From positions 3,410,001 through 3,474,000 of the forward strand of contig OY979725.1 of NCBI GenBank assembly GCA_963855995.1: a DNA stretch of 64,000 nucleotides, in the 5' to 3' direction. Position numbers and translations under genes: made by a program. The stretch comes from Muricea muricata (Eukaryota > Cnidaria > Anthozoa > Malacalcyonacea > Plexauridae). Each line of letters begins with the position of its first letter. Position 1 is the first letter of the stretch. The notes below the pieces were generated by a model. That model worked only from the letters and a program-made list of their open reading frames with translations, made no database searches and was not told the origin of the DNA. Positions 11,759 to 26,839 of the stretch are shown piece by piece.

Positions 11759-14700
11759 AAAAACTCAATTATCTTAAAAGATCTTCAATGTTGAAATCTT
11801 GGAAAATGTTTATCAAAAAAATCCAGAGAGGGAATCCTGAACGCATTCATACGGCCGCATATAATTTTGCTGCGATTTCGCCTTTTGGACGATGTGAACG
11901 CGTATAGCCTGTCACGATCTTCGCATTCACGTCAGTCACCATTGAAGATTCACCGCCAATCCATACTTTCTTGTCGTTCAAAAGTAGAAAATCGCGCCGA
12001 AACTCGCCCGCGTGTAAACTATACATGACGTTAGCAGCTCAAACGAATCCGAACAACACAATCAATTCACCAAGCTTTGGGTTCAAAAATCCGCAGAAAC
12101 TTCGGGAATATTAAATGAGGGTAAAAAATCCGAAAAATCGCCTCACATATATTGATCGTGTTTAATCGCTTTCGTCACATGATGTTTTGAGAAACAACAT
12201 TGATTTCTGCTTTTGACAATATTTGTACACGTTTATTAGTTCTCACAAAATCACAACTTGTTATCGCGTTCCATCTAAACCCATGGGGTACATAGTGGGC
12301 AACTAAGATACAAACTTATCTCACTTTTCTTTGTTACGAGGCCCGTTTGATGTTCCGCAACGCGTATATGAAATATGCTTCAAAATTGATGCAGGGGCAT
12401 TCTGCTCATTATATGAAAAGATTAAATCTTACACAAACCAGTACGGGCATAAATAAACTCCCAGCTAAATAACGCGACTTTTAATTTGGGGTTTTTTTCG
12501 CAAAAGATTGGTCAACTCGACCTTGGACAAAAATACGTATATGTGTTTAGTGTATTGTCTCTTGTCTCTTGCCAGCGTCAGTAGTGCGGTCAAAAGCTCA
12601 CAATAAAAAAACAGGATCTTGAACTATTTGAAGTGATATAAACAGAATTTCGTCGACCTTTCGCCGACATTTCGTCGGCGTTATTCTCGACCAAGGACCC
12701 TCGCTCGAAGTTAGATTATGGTTATATATATATATATAAATTGCTGTTAAAATTGCACGTGAAATTTGACACGTTCTGTAATGCCACGTTTCTTCAAGGA
12801 GTATATCCACATAACAACTTTCCATGTAGCAGGAAAAATTTTTTAAACCCGTTCCGAAGTCAGCCTGCTTTATTTCTCGGTTGTCTAACACACTAAGTTT
12901 GGCCCAGACAGTCTCAAATATCGACTGAAGTATAAGGCTGGAACAACGTTTTGGACTGTGTGAAACTGATGATGGAAACAAATATACGAATCTAGCATTT
13001 CTTGCGTCTGAATGCTTGTCTATTGGACAAGCGTATCAATAATCAATGATTGTAGCAAGATATGATTCGAGTATGCATCACCCCGCACATAATGCAATGT
13101 CGTAGTAGGATTTTCGCTGAAATTTGAACAATCTCGATTATGTCTGAAGAGAAACTGATTCAATGTGCCGTATTGCACTTTTCGTCTAACTTCTCGACAG
13201 AAACATATGTTCTGCACAAACGAATCGAGCGAAGAATGCAAGCATTAAAAATATCAGTAGAATGCAAGTCGAAGGTTTTCTCTAAATTTCCACAGAGCAG
13301 TTCTCTGATACATTGCCTCGCAAGTCATTGCAGTGGAAATTTCCTTGCAGAGCAAAAATATCTAATAAACATCTAATAAACCTACTATAGACCAAAGATT
13401 TTTAATGTGCGTATTCCACTCTCCGAGTGGCACGGATTTCATTCTTTCCTATATCAGTTCTTTTTAAATATAGCGACTAGTACTGTCGAATTCCAATTCA
13501 AGAATTCTAGAATTTCCAATCGTTGGCCGCATGCATTGTAGAACAATATGGGCGGTTGGTCTGGGCGCATAATCCAGTGTTTTCTGTGTCTTTTTAAGAA
13601 GACAATCTGATGAAAAGGCCGTCGCGACTGTAAAATGTACCATTATGAGCAAGATTAAATCTTTTTCAAAGCAGCGAAAAGGCAGGATAAACCCCTTAAC
13701 GAGGAATATTGTATCTGCGCATCACTAATAAGGCTGAAAATTAACATCGTGTCGAAGGCTTGGCTTGTTGATTGTCGGTATTTAAAATTACAGAGTAGAC
13801 TTGCCGCAATACGGCTAAAGACGCACCGACATTATAATCAGTAGCTAGAGGAAAGCACGTTGAAGACGAACGCAAACGAAGCAGAGATGTGTTAAGTGAT
13901 TGAATTTCACGGGTATCTTTGGGTAACAATAGCATTCAATTAATTTCACAAATTGTTGTTAATAGCAGAAATATTTTGAGAAGTCAAGAGGGTTTTGAAA
14001 AGCTTTGAGGTATAGTGTTGTTTTATTTGATAACGTACAGGAGGAAGATAAGAGACTCTTGACACTGTTTGTTTGTCAATGGACTGCATGGTTCGTAATT
14101 CTTGTTAGCAGATGTCAACTAATTTGCCAGGTCGGCCATTGAATGGACTTTTAGACTAGAGGCTAGATGCAGTCTTAACAGCAAAAATATTTCCGTTGAG
14201 GACAGATTGAAACCTCAAACAAATTCATGCAACATCATCAGTCTATATAAACAATGTTGGATTAAGCCCAACAAAATTTTTGATACAGCCAAATGGAATC
14301 TTAATGTGTCGCAGAACATTGTAGCCGAATAGGATCGGAGAAGACCAGACCATCATGCATGCCGTTCTGGTATAGAAATTGGGTGGCTAATCTAGCTTTA
14401 AACAAACTACCCCAGAAAGTAAACGGGTAGGAAATACCAAAGCCAGCAAGCGCATCCATGCTGAATACCGTCCTATAGGACAGAGGCGTTCATGAAGCGG
14501 AATTAGCAAATGTATAACTTATTTTGATGCGATTAATAAAAGGATGAGTTAAAATTACATATTGATTGGGCAGGTGCAATGACTTACGCTTCAAATTTAC
14601 ATGACCCTATATAATGGCTTGAAAAGGATAACACGGAAATTCGAAGTCTTTGTCTTTGATAAATTTTCACACAGTCACAGAATCCTTCATGTATACAACG

Positions 14701-15849
14701 TGTGACCGGGAAGTCGTGCACCGCAGCAAAGTCAAACGCATAAATGTTCTCATCTTTCTCATTTGCGCAAATTTTGATAGGGATAAATCCACAGCAAAAA
14801 CACCTTATTTTTGTCTTCAATTAGGTTGATTTTCGGCACGCAGTTTAATTAATAAGATTGTTTTTGCCATAACGATTAAATAATCCTTAACGAATGAAGT
14901 AAAATTGTGTCTTCTCTAGGGCAAGGATCGATGAGCGGTCGAGGCTTAGCTGCATGGTTTCCGTGAAAGGCCTCTTATTTAGAATTCACAACTGCGCATC
15001 GTCAGTTTTATAACGGTATTCGACGTTTGTTTTGCTATACAATTCTAAGCACGTCCACTCAAGAGAACACACAGGAGTTATTATAAAAAACAAATATATT
15101 TAAACAAGCATAAGATACCTCAGTTGCCAACTTCCCCATTAATAGGGCGGTATATTTTTGTAGTCTTAGTGGGAGGGAACCGTATAGGCCAATTTTGTTT
15201 ATTATTGGAAAAGATATATAGCCCTCCTCGAAAGAATTAAGGATAGCATATCTTGTTAGCAGTGGAATGAATCTCTCCGTGGGCACGGTTAATACAATCT
15301 ATACCGCAGATTTCTATTAGAAAATGATATCTCTGCGGAAGATATCAGCCACTGCAAGCGCTAGTCGAGATTCAGTACGAGCAGAGTAATTCAGCAAATT
15401 TTTGTTATGATTTTCTCTCTGATGGGGTCGATGCGAGAGAATGAGCGTGATAACTGGCAACTCTAGGCGAGCGACCTGACAGTGCTATATATACGATGTG
15501 CAAAAATGTTTTTAAAACTTTAATATGCATGTCATGTACGTTTATCCTACACCAACTTAAAGGTGTATCTGTCAAGGGGCTGATTCATCATATATCTCGT
15601 AATAAAAAGGGGTATTTTTCTGCCCTCCAAGAGAGTTCCCAACGAAAAGGACACACTGACGACATCAAACTGAGCCAGCAAGTAGTAAAACGCCAAAGTT
15701 TCTATAGGCGAAAGTTTATTTTTTTCTCATGAGCAAAATCTTCCAGAAGAGCATCTAATCGAAACAACGAATTGTGTGATTAGATAGACAATTCCCACGA
15801 TAGACTAAAATTTTGACCCTTCCAGGTAGTATGAATAAACTATATCTAC
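11759..15849. other. Gene-free region
   Basis: Only short open frames without recognisable motifs. The segment 11860-11900 (CGATTTCGCC..GGACGATGTGAACG) resembles 455-485 (CGATTTTCTCCTTCTGGTAGATGTGAACG), so a diverged dispersed repeat is likely. Otherwise few repeats are visible. Confidence 0.45.
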
Positions 15850-16040
15850 TACCACAGCTGAAATAAGCATTTTTAAATTAGTAAAATTGCAAAGTTTGGT
15901 GGCGAAATGCTGTAAATAATGGAAAATATAGCCCTAGCTGCGAAATTTCGTATACATTCGTACTATGCACGCAAAAACCTATAACAAATCACAGCGAAAA
16001 TGGTAGGCTTTTTTAAAGTCTATATTCTTGCATAGTTTAT
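15850..16040. repeat. Foldback element, family A, copy 3 (degraded)
   Basis: The left arm is clear: TTAGTAAAATTGCAAAGTTT, GGTGGCGAAATGC, GGAAAATATAGCCCT, then the TACTATGCACGCAAAA core. The right arm has decayed. Confidence 0.6.
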
Positions 16041-19000
16041 CGGCTGCGCAATGCGGAAATCTTGCAAGTTCATCCACAAAGCTAACTCCCTATCCTAATT
16101 TTCTCATCCAGGCCTGCTTCGCATGCATTATCATCAAGCAAACACAATGCGCGCACTCGGCCAATTATGAAACCAGCACAAATCGAATTCGTAGTTAGTG
16201 GATAATCGAGCGTTTATCGGTGTAATTATACGCGGAGCAGACCGCGCTACTCCAAACAAATTATAATCACATTCACGTACGTATAAAACAAGGGGAGATG
16301 CATGTTAGGAACAAGCTGTTTAAACCAGAGCGCCATCACAACACATCTCAGAGGAGAGAACTTGTTGCTGAAGAGCCTATCTGTTTGTGAAGTAGTGATT
16401 TGGTTGTTTTTTGGTAAGCTATAGGATCCAGTTGTCGACATTGGCTCATATTTGAAGAAATTTGAAGAAGTCGCCTCACGAAAACACAAAATCCAGGATA
16501 TAGAAATTGGGTTTACATTCAATAGTAAGTACGAAAATCATTTGCACTATTACCAGCATGCATGATGGTTTATATTAGGTTTTCTGAGCAGAGAAGGGAG
16601 GGGAAGTTAAAATGGGATGTTCCAAGCAACCATCCTTACAAGGAGCAAAACGAAGACGGTCGCGTAAACTGATTTAGTGGGAAACTTTAAAAAGATGCCT
16701 AACAATTGCACCTGAGAGCTTAATTTAACGCAACATCTTTCTGAAGCATCTCTCAGAGATGTCATTTCTGATCTCAAGTCTTATTAGTCCACCGGAATAA
16801 CCGAAGTCACTGTCCTAGAGGTGCAGATAAGCACTTGTTCTGACGATAGCCCCATGGAATCGCTACATTTAAACGTAGAAATAATGGTAGAGGACATGAA
16901 CACTGCTCCACTCATCAACGATATGACAAAGAGCGCAGTGCAATTGAGAAACTCGGCAAAGTGCTTTTGACTAGACCTTGAGGAAGATTAGCATCAGTCA
17001 CGGTAGCATCAAGGTGGCCCTGTCAGAAGCTAAAATGTTACAAATAGGAGTCCTGTTGGAATTATATACACATAAGAACATATCTGTAAGACATTCAAGA
17101 GAGAAAGAGAGTGCAAAGAGAAAGGGAGAGAGAACGGAAAGACTGTACGACGTGTGTATGTGCTTAATGACAAGGAAATCGATCTTTCGATAATTACTGT
17201 TTTCCTCCGAAAAAGAGAGTCAAGTAGCTAGACAGACAGTCTTTAATTCATGTTAATTTCCCCCACAAAAAGAGAGTGCGATTCATACACGAGAGAGATT
17301 CATTGGTCACTAGTAACTTTCTTAAAAAACAAACACAATGCAGTGACCATAGAGATTATATTTGACTCTCGTTAATACGAACTTTCCTGAAAAGTAAGTA
17401 CAATGTACAAAATATCTGTCCTAAATTGTGCTGTAGACTTTTTCTCGAATAAACATACTGCATTGAACAAGATAGATAATGCCTAAAAAGAAGATAGCTA
17501 TCGATCGATCAGGACATCAGTCTGATTGATTGTTAAGGACGCAATTGCTATTACACAGTCTTTGACTGCACCGCGTTCATGCATTGATAAGGGCAGCAGT
17601 AATTTTGAATCAATCCTGATTCATGAACAAGCAAGTTATAAAGCAATCTTCCTTCAAGGAAGATATACTAACATATACCCGGGTGTCACACACGCCCACA
17701 AAATTTTCTTTCGACCACAATCAGCATCAATACTACGACAGTGTTGACCAATACCTGTACTTCTGCAATTCCACCACTCTCATCATCAACACGTAGGTAT
17801 CTATTTAATTACGACATAACAAATGTATTCTTTGCGTTTTCAAAACGAGACAAAGACAACATACGCACAATTCATTAACGAGCTTCGTTTCAACACGGCT
17901 TGCAAGACGGGAAATGCCCGAGCCAAATTGAAGGAGGTCTAAGGAGTGTCATCACACAGAGGGGACTAATAGATCTGCAAACGTGAGGAGTTGTACATTA
18001 GTGTAAAGGTTCAGGAGGTAGGTGTAACGGAGAGATAAGTGAATAATGAGCTTAGGCCTCCCTCGTCTTCACCTCAGGCGAAACGGTCGAAAGTATTTAC
18101 AGGCATCTAAATATCGAGCTACAAACTTGCACATTGGTCTCAACTATCCACAATACAACAGGTCGACGATGGATTGTCATTCTATGCCCTGTGTTTTCTT
18201 CATACAAATATAATAGAGAAGTTCGTATGATCGTGTTTACGGCATCATAAAATAATAGCCGTATGCATAAGCGTTGTAAATTATATAGTTAGAAATCTGT
18301 AACAATTAAAATACATAAGCCAGCAAGCGCCAACATAATTCAACATCTTAGGAGAAAATGAGCTATTCTGTTTTCACTAATGTTCTCCTGGCTTACATAC
18401 AAGGCATTGTCTGTAGTAAATTTGCATCATCCTTAAGAGCTATGGTTGAAATATCATAGACATGGTAGAAATTAAGATCATAGTGTATCCCCTATAAGAT
18501 TAAGCAGGTATTCTGCTGTTCATTATATACGACATTTGTGTACAAATCATTAAAGTTTGTCCGAATTATGTACTAGCAATATTTTATGTTTGATGAATGA
18601 TGTGATTATATCCTGAACATGCATCCAAACACAAGACTCAAGAGCAATTCACCATTAGCATATTTTGATGTTTCTGATAGCATACCCTTTTAGAGCGTGC
18701 GTTCAATAGCACCATCGGTATCAACTTAAATCTGCCTGCAAATCATAGTGAGAAATTGAAACCTTGAGTTTGACCAAATCGCCAAAAATGTTCGAAAGCT
18801 TCACCTAATCCCGTCGGTTTAAGCGAGGCAAACAAATGTTGATGATCAAATCTCTTACAAATTTTGTTCGGTGATGTTCCCGCATCATCTTTGGTAGTAT
18901 TGGAACATGTTGAAAAAAAAATTCAACTGCGTTAATGTCTAAAACTGGCCAAAGGAGTAACGGGGCTGGAATTTGAAAAGCCTTGAAGCAAAAATTTTTG

Positions 19001-21774
19001 GTGTTAAATAATTATAAAAGTTAATGAGACTAAAGTCCCCCCAAAGAAGAAGCATATATGGTCACTGTCGGCGTGCATATAGCGATATTAGAATGATAAG
19101 ATTGCCAAATCTTGATCTGTCCACATGTGGACAATTTACGGAGAACGATTGAGCTAGTTAACGTGCTATTACATCAGCTGATCTCTGGGCCTGATATGCT
19201 CCCCTTGCTTTGTGGAAAATCGGAGAAGCGCGATTGCTACGGCTGTTTTAGTGAAAAGCAAACCAAATTCGCCTGCGTTTAATGCTCTGCAAATCTGTTA
19301 TCGGGCAAACTGTTCCAAGATGTCCTAGGCCCGAGAATGATAGATGGGGTCATGAATCGAGCTGAGGTATTTCATTTATCTCGCCGGATCGATGGCACGT
19401 AATTAAGCCCGCAATGCCCGTTCAGAAGTCGTCCAACTGTCAGCCAGTCTATTCAAACGATTTGAAACGCCGACAGCTGAGAGAGCGCGCGCCGATATTG
19501 TGACTATATATAGCAGTAGCTATGTTTAATTTTGAAAGCACCGAAATAGTTCCACGTATGTAGAGAACTGTTTATATTTGTTTAAATAGAATACATAAAT
19601 AATAACGCTGGGCTGCATGCACCGTATAACATAATTACAAGTCGATGTGGGAAAACCAGTATCTCTGCGAGATTTTATCGCGTGGACCTCGGTTGGCGTT
19701 TCGGCATTGCAGTCGAAGTCCACTCCCATTTTTTCAGGCTGGTTTTGGCCAGCTATCTTGGTTTTGGCATCTAATATGTTTGTGTTTATCGCGAAGTAAC
19801 GAGCCGTGACTGCAGCGTTTCATTTGAAAGAGAAGCATCTCGCTACATATACAAATGCTTTGTTAGGTAATAGCTTTTAACATGTTGTGTGCAGATACAC
19901 TTGAAATCACTTCACAACAAAGCGCGAATGCCCTGTTTCAAACACCGTTAAATAAATATGGCCGCACGCCTTATATTGTCTGAGGAAATCACGGCGACTT
20001 GCACCGCCTAGAGATTCGAATAATTAAAGCGAGTGGTGCTCGGCGCCAGAGATCTGCCACTTCTGGCCAGCACAAATAGAAATACACGCACCGGGCCCAC
20101 GGGCTTAATGCTTTGAAACCGTAGCAGAACTTCAAACAACGCTAGCATTTGTGAGGCTTGATTAATAGATGCTTATCGTTACTAATCTGTTTGCGAAGGC
20201 AAACAATCACCTCTCAGAAGTTGCCGACTTGCATACAATATGCAAACAATTTCGAGTAATAGATACCGTTTAATGCCTGGTGTGCCAGCGCAGTATGTAC
20301 AGATATATGTCTGCAGTATCACCCAGAACCGAACCAACGCTCCGCGCTCGTGAACCCCTTCCCAAAACAAGCATCGGTTCGAGGGAAGCGACGTCAACTC
20401 GGCCAATTTTCTCCTCGAGACCCAAAGTAAACGTCTTAATAATGATATTTATAATAGGAATTATGAGAGCGGTGTGAAACGCAAATATGTTTGCACGTAA
20501 GTGCTTCGAACACGACGGTGTGTGGTAAGTATATCGTAATGCCACGACACACACTCGACAGTTAAATCGCAGTTGGAAAATTATTAACCCATGCTGATGT
20601 CTTTTAAACACACGCTAAATTTCTTTATACACTTCAGCTGCAGGTAGTTTGGCTGTGTTTTTATAAACATTATGGCTTTAACAATTCAATCAAGTGCGGT
20701 CGGCGACATCAAAAGCGCTCTTATTAAATCTATCAATTTGAGAAGGCTGTGGTAATTTTCGCGTAGCCCGCCTTTCTTTCGCTCTTGTCTGTTGCTCGGC
20801 GGTGTGGTTTCGAAGGCCTTGCACACTCGACATTCAGCTCGCCGCAACAAGTGATCCTCGAGGCTATAATAGTGGCCCATCTACGAGCGAGAAACTGTAC
20901 CTAAAATCCCATACGCTACAATGATGTGCGATCGCACGGAATCGAGACGAACGAAATGATTTACTTGATACAGGTATACACGCATTATAGACTACTTGGC
21001 AAAATATTTGTTTAGGAAGGCCAAGGTGCGAAAGCGTCCTTGAATGAGGCTTAAAACGCACTCTAATGCATGAAAATTGCATAAAAGAACCCTTCAAGCT
21101 TTGGCCATTACATGGGATTGTACAATAGTCGAATCCCACTGCCCAACCTGAAGGGACGAGATTGTGTGAAACATGTATGTAATGAAGTTTCGGCGCGTTT
21201 CAGTCGCTATAGTCTTCCTTATCCACGGTGTTTGCAATGTAATTATAATGAAGACGCTAATCTTTGAAAAATTACACGGAAAAATCTGTCTGTCGCACTC
21301 GAACAAAGGGCCGAAATCAGATTGTTTCGGCAGGTTTGTAAAAATTCATTTGTGTACGCGATTAAGCGTTTAACTGGTAGTAATTACGCTGCATTTGTTG
21401 CCCCTTGCCACAAAATTTCAAACATCGTTCTTCGTTCGATAAGGCGCTGCATAGAAGCTTCTTAAACGAGTCTGTAGCTATATCGTGCTTTATTTGTGCC
21501 AAAACACGCGTTTCCAACAGGCAACATGCTGCACGGTTGAGATTTTTTCCTGTTTGACCGAAAATGGCAAAGGTTATTCAATTGTTTGTCGTCAACGAAA
21601 ACATTCTTGATTTGAAAGGACAGACGCAATCTTTTTAATATCGGCGCAAAATTTTTAAGTAAGTGATCTCATATATACAGGTACAATATATGCGCGAGTG
21701 TCGTTGTTTAAAAGGATTTGCAAGAATCCCTGAAGAAATTTTTAGGAGGATATGTATACATAAAAGAAAACACC

Positions 21775-21776
<2 letters not shown>
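16041..21776. other. Gene-free, repeat-poor region upstream of Sp6-9
   Basis: No exon with conserved protein sequence was found on either strand, and none of the foldback families seen elsewhere could be recognised. The low visible repeat load is compatible with regulatory constraint upstream of a developmental transcription factor, but the sequence alone shows no specific element. Confidence 0.4.

Positions 21777-21865
<89 letters not shown>
21777..21865. repeat. (AT)n microsatellite
   Basis: About 89 bp of nearly pure alternating AT. It produces spurious Tyr-Ile frames. Confidence 0.97.
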
Positions 21866-21868
<3 letters not shown>

Positions 21869-22738
21869 TCGAGCCCTCTCTCTATATTAGCGCTATTGCA
21901 TACAATGTAGTATCACCCAGTATACATTCCTGGGAAACTACACCTAACGCTTTATATTCTCGCAACTACTGTCCCATATCTAATAAGCATAAACACTGAT
22001 AATCAATTTGTGCACTGACAGAGGTAAAATGTGCGATCATAACTTACAAAGCGTGCATCGATAAAACTATGGTTGATCAACATATTGCCACATGCTAAGA
22101 TGAATTATAACGTTACTTTTTCTGCAGAGATGAAAAAAGGAAACTGTATATAAGCACTGTCCATTTACATGGTGAGACTGCTGTGAGCGAAACTGATTTC
22201 ATGAATGTTACAGTTCAAACAGATTAACGCTCAGTAATAGTACTAATATAGTGTACATAAGGCCCAAGTCAATATGGGCTTGGGACTTGACCACACCACG
22301 TTATGCTTGAATATTCTATCAAAATGACCGTCAACACTATAAGAGCAATTGCATGTTGACTTACCAGTAGTTGCATCTGTTATTTTGAGGGCTGCTTACA
22401 TAGATATTTTTGAAGAATACATGCTTCATCAAAATTTGCAGTAATTTCTCAAAATTTGGTATGAGCCTCTCTGAGCTTATAAGAATACACATCTATACAC
22501 AAATCTGTACACGTTTAAGTGGTACTTTTAGGTAGGAATTGAAAAATTTTTTTCTTACCAAATAATAGCTTGAGGTTCAACACTCCTCTCTATGCATGTG
22601 CAACTTTGCTAACGTTCATGCAAGACCATTCAGTTATATCTAGAAAGAAAAATAAGAAAATAAGTGCTGGAAAACTAGGTCAAACTAGGTTGTATTATAT
22701 AGTTGGCAGTAAGTCTGCCAACTATAATAACAAATCGG
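21866..22738. other. Gene-free region
   Basis: Nothing recognisable apart from a small perfect hairpin, ATAGTTGGCAG..CTGCCAACTAT, at 22699-22724. Confidence 0.4.
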
Positions 22739-23062
22739 TTCTAAATTGTTCTCTTCATAGAGATTGCAAGGGAGAGACAACATATTCAGTTACTATTGTA
22801 GAGTGTCACAAATTGGGCAGGGACAAAAATTGTAGAGGGATAAAAATTGTGCACAACAAGATTATGATATAGACCCAAAATGCAAGTATTCAGTTCTAAA
22901 TTGTTCTCTTCATAGAGATTGCAAGGGAGAGACAACATATTCAGTTACTATTGTAGAGTGTCACAAATTGGGCAGGGACAAAAATTGTAGAGGGACAAAA
23001 ATTGTAGAAGGATAAGAATTGTGCACAACAAGATCATGGTATAGACCAAAAATGCAAGTATT
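22739..23062 (+). repeat. Tandem duplication, unit about 155 bp
   Basis: The unit starting TTCTAAATTGTTCTCTTCAT at 22739 recurs at 22894 with very few differences. The second copy also has an internal duplication of a GGGACAAAAATTGTAGA word. Both copies end in AAATGCAAGTATTC. High identity suggests a recent event. Confidence 0.9.
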
Positions 23063-26000
23063 CTGAAATGGGAATGGGGTGAAAAGATGTATAGGATTCA
23101 GAAGAACATATATGTGGTCATCTTTATTATCAAATAAAATCTTAAAAGTGTCTTCGCTTAAATGTGCCATGAAGCTGCATGAAGTCAAAATAATGTTTGA
23201 TAAACTAGACTTTTGACTTTACAAACATCTATCTTTAATGTCGTGCGTGCATCAGCGTGCGTGATGATAAGCTTTCATGAGTTTGTTTGCACAAAAAACC
23301 GCCCACAGCTGGTTTAGATTTCCCTCAATGAAACCATAATAGATGATCTATAGACGTTGCGGATCCACTCGAATTGGAACGAACATATCTTCAGACAATT
23401 CACAAGTTATTGTAAATCCTTTACGGGAACGATTCGTGCTTTATACTTTCTGCCAATACCACAGGGTACTCCGTGGTTCCCTCATGTAGGAAAACTCCAA
23501 GGACAGCCCTCACAGGACATCTGGGAGGGTAGGAAATGAGGTATATAGATCTGTTATTCAACAACATTTCGGCGAAATAAATGTCTGTCAAAGACTTCAA
23601 TTAAAAGACAAATTCTTTTCGTGTTAAACTGTTTAATTCCAAACATCGCGGATAACGACCCTGTGTGCTTTTACTGGCGGTCAAGGATGTTAATTTTTGG
23701 GGCATTAAATCAGATAGAGTGGTATTCGTGTTTGCCCATAAGAAAGGCTCAAACGAAATGATCAGTTTTGTTAAAAAACAAGACAACAACATCGCTCGAG
23801 GTTTCCGCCCTCGTTGTCAATGTTAAAATCTGTTAGACGCATTAAAGAACATTCAAAACTCTTCAGCAATTGAGTTTATGCGCAAGTTAACGAGATAATT
23901 GCCCGTCCCTTAGCATATCAGCCACTCGACAACAACACCATAAACATTAGCAACACACTCCCACAAAAGCATATTCTACTTATCAATTGACACAGGGCTG
24001 AGACTTTAGGCTGTAAACTAGAAAATATTTTCCGCCCATGCGTACAACCCACATACGCCCATCAAGCCCACCCACTGCCGGGCACAAAAAGTTCACCTTC
24101 CTCGATCGCGCTTTTCTCGGTACCCGAGCCTATCGGAAAATGGTCGGAAACACATTGGAACCACTACTAAATCTTGCAAGGTTAAGAGCTTAAGAAGGAT
24201 GTTGCCCCGTTGAACACAGGTATAATACCCCAGTGACCAAGTTGTAACTTTAGCTCAAACATGTCTCCTTTGTTTTGGCAGCTGTGAGAGCAATTGGTGA
24301 TTGTTAATTGTTAACGCCTTACCAGTTTTCTACTCACAAGCAGGCAGTGTCCGCCCAGTATTGGGCGATAAGATATCGTTAAGCGGTTCGGGCAGATTGC
24401 TTCAAGCGAGAAGTACAACTGCCTGGAAGAGTTCCGCTGACTCCGCAGCGCGAAGTGTTACAGAGCCAGAGGGAGGGCAAACACAGTGACTAAAAATAAT
24501 ATTCACGGACTGCACATTTTGAGGAAAGACTTTAGAAAAAGAAAATTCAATGTCCAACATTTCTGGAGTTACGCGCCGGCAATGTACAACGCTTGCTATA
24601 AAGCACGCATTGATGTGCAATCAACGGGACCAGACGAGCAAGGCATTGCGCCAATTTGATTGGACATTGTTCAAGCGCGCGGCGTGACAAAGTGAATCCT
24701 ATCTTCACGATGATCTTTAGACAAGCGAGTCAGCTACGCGCAGTTGTCTCCGAGAGCGCGGAGCCATGACAGCGGGGTTCTGCATGCACTTACTGCTATA
24801 TTGAACAACGTGGAAGTTGCTACTCCAGCCAGATTGCGATGTCACTGCGATGGCACAACTCTGATGGTATATATAACTTTCTGTTTTTATGCTATCGTAA
24901 ATAGACGCTCGTTTACACTGTCGAGAGCGCTTCGAAACACGCGAAACGAGTGTGGTAGTTTCTTGGCGACTCGTCAAACGCCGAGTTAGTGGTTCCTTGA
25001 ACTAACACAAGCACTGAAATGCTTCGTATTCTATGCTGGCCCGAAGGCACGGACCACTTTGTTAAACTAATTTCCCCGAAGAACAAGAGATCTTCGCGAT
25101 GAAGACATTGCCTTGCAAGGTTAAGTCTTTTGTAATCTTATATACGAGCATCAATTTTTATACCGAACTTCAAGCCAAACAGATGTCTTAACATTTTCAG
25201 ACAACAAAAGAACATTTTGCTCTAAGAAGTATCTCTTGATAGCGTATACGAGCGTGCAAAGCAGCTATAGTACAACGTATATTAATGATCGATATTTGTG
25301 GTTAGACCCGCTCTACTGCATTGAACTTCAATCAATTTAGTTTCAAAATCCACCAATATTCTAAATCGAGTTGGTAACCTATAACTATACGCAGCATTCG
25401 AGTTTCTATCGGTGAAGTTAGCGTCTAGACGAAAAAATAGCTGTATGCATATGTCGCGTTGGCTGTTGTTATTCGCTGAAAGCGAAGGTCGAAGGATCAA
25501 GGTTATTTCGCTTCGTATTCAACGAAGCCTAACCTCGAATTTTGGTGCTAAAATCCAACGCAGCATGTCTAGCTTGAACTGCGTTGATAAAGTTCCACTG
25601 TATATTTCGTACCGGGAGGGCCAGTATTAGTGCCTCAAACGCATGCTGAAACTTCATATTTCAACGAATGCGCACGTAAAATTAATTTGCTGCAATGTAA
25701 ATTGATGTATTGAGTAACAAGCTGGCGTGAATGAGCGAGCACAAGTAAGCTTGCTCGTGAGACTAAGTACACTTACAAAGCAAGGTTTCTCTCTCTAAAT
25801 GCTTGAATTCTAATACAAGAGCACGCACGCTTTCCCACTGATGGCAGACTACGCAGCGAATAATATAGCATTTTTAATGTGCACGCCTTAGTTTTTTTTA
25901 ATTCACTTACATTGGGCTTATGTACTTTAGTGGATAAGTGGCGAGGAGACTGCGCCATTGCCGCTCTGTAATTAAGCTTAAGTGTGTTTATAGCCACAAA

Positions 26001-26802
26001 TAAACTGGGGCTGTCACTAAAGCCTCCGAGTTTCAGCTAACCGCGGCATGCGTCTTGATTGTAAGCTCCTTAATTCCAACACTGGTTCGTGAGGTAGCAT
26101 TTGTCGTTTATCATTTGTCCTTCTGACTGTAGTAAGGAGAGATGAACACATAAAGCCTCTAATTTACGGTCCTTAAAGGACATTCATCGAGCATAGAAAG
26201 GTAACATGCAGTGTGTTTAAGAATATAGATATAGCCTAGTATAGTCTAATCTGCAGAATATAGCAGAATCTAGCATAATGAGATGCAAGAACACTTCTTT
26301 TAATGAGCAACTGAAGACAGGTTAGCTAAAATATATATACTAAAAAGAACCCAAACCAACTATGCACATGTAGAGAACAACACTCATATGAATCACCTCC
26401 AATGCCCTCTAATAGTTACGAACAAGTGTTTGAAGAGACCCGCGGAACTATGTCTATATATGTTTATCACAGTATTAATTGTGGATGAATAAATTCGCTA
26501 AGCTTTGAAAGAGTTATGAGAAATCTTCAGGAAAACTAAATCGGAGATAAAATACTTGGTACTTTTCAAAGTCTCGAAATCAACTATGGCCATGCAAAAT
26601 TCTTACTCTGATTCCAGACATTGTGATGATTGGAGAATCACAGTCGAAGCACTCTCTAAATAGTGAGCTATATTAGAACCTATACTTCAGAAGATAGGCA
26701 CAATAAATAAAGGCCGTTTGAATGCGACCACTAAGCTGTGACACGGATATCAATAACATGTTCCCTCAGCACGCAGCAAACCTTGCAACTCTCAACAATC
26801 CC
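23063..26802. other. Upstream flank of the Sp6-9 gene
   Basis: No protein-coding exon recognised. If Sp6-9 has a separate upstream first exon (see its entry) it could lie here or further left; I could not identify it. No foldback element was recognised. Confidence 0.4.
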
Positions 26803-26839
26803 TATATAAAGAGCTTTATAACGACACAACAATCAGATT
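26803..26839 (+). promoter_or_regulatory. TATA box and initiator of the Sp6-9 gene
   Basis: TATATAAA at 26803-26810, in the context CCTATATAAAGAG, is followed 30-32 bp later by TCAGATT at 26833-26839, an initiator-like sequence with its A at 26835. This is textbook spacing for a TATA promoter. The predicted leader from 26835 to the ATG at 27052 is about 217 nt and contains no upstream ATG, which supports 27052 as the start for this transcript. Confidence 0.65.

Noticed and set aside
12598..12981. 127-residue minus-strand open frame
   Set aside because: Crosses a TATATATA tract, shows no domain or flanking exon signals; length is compatible with chance.
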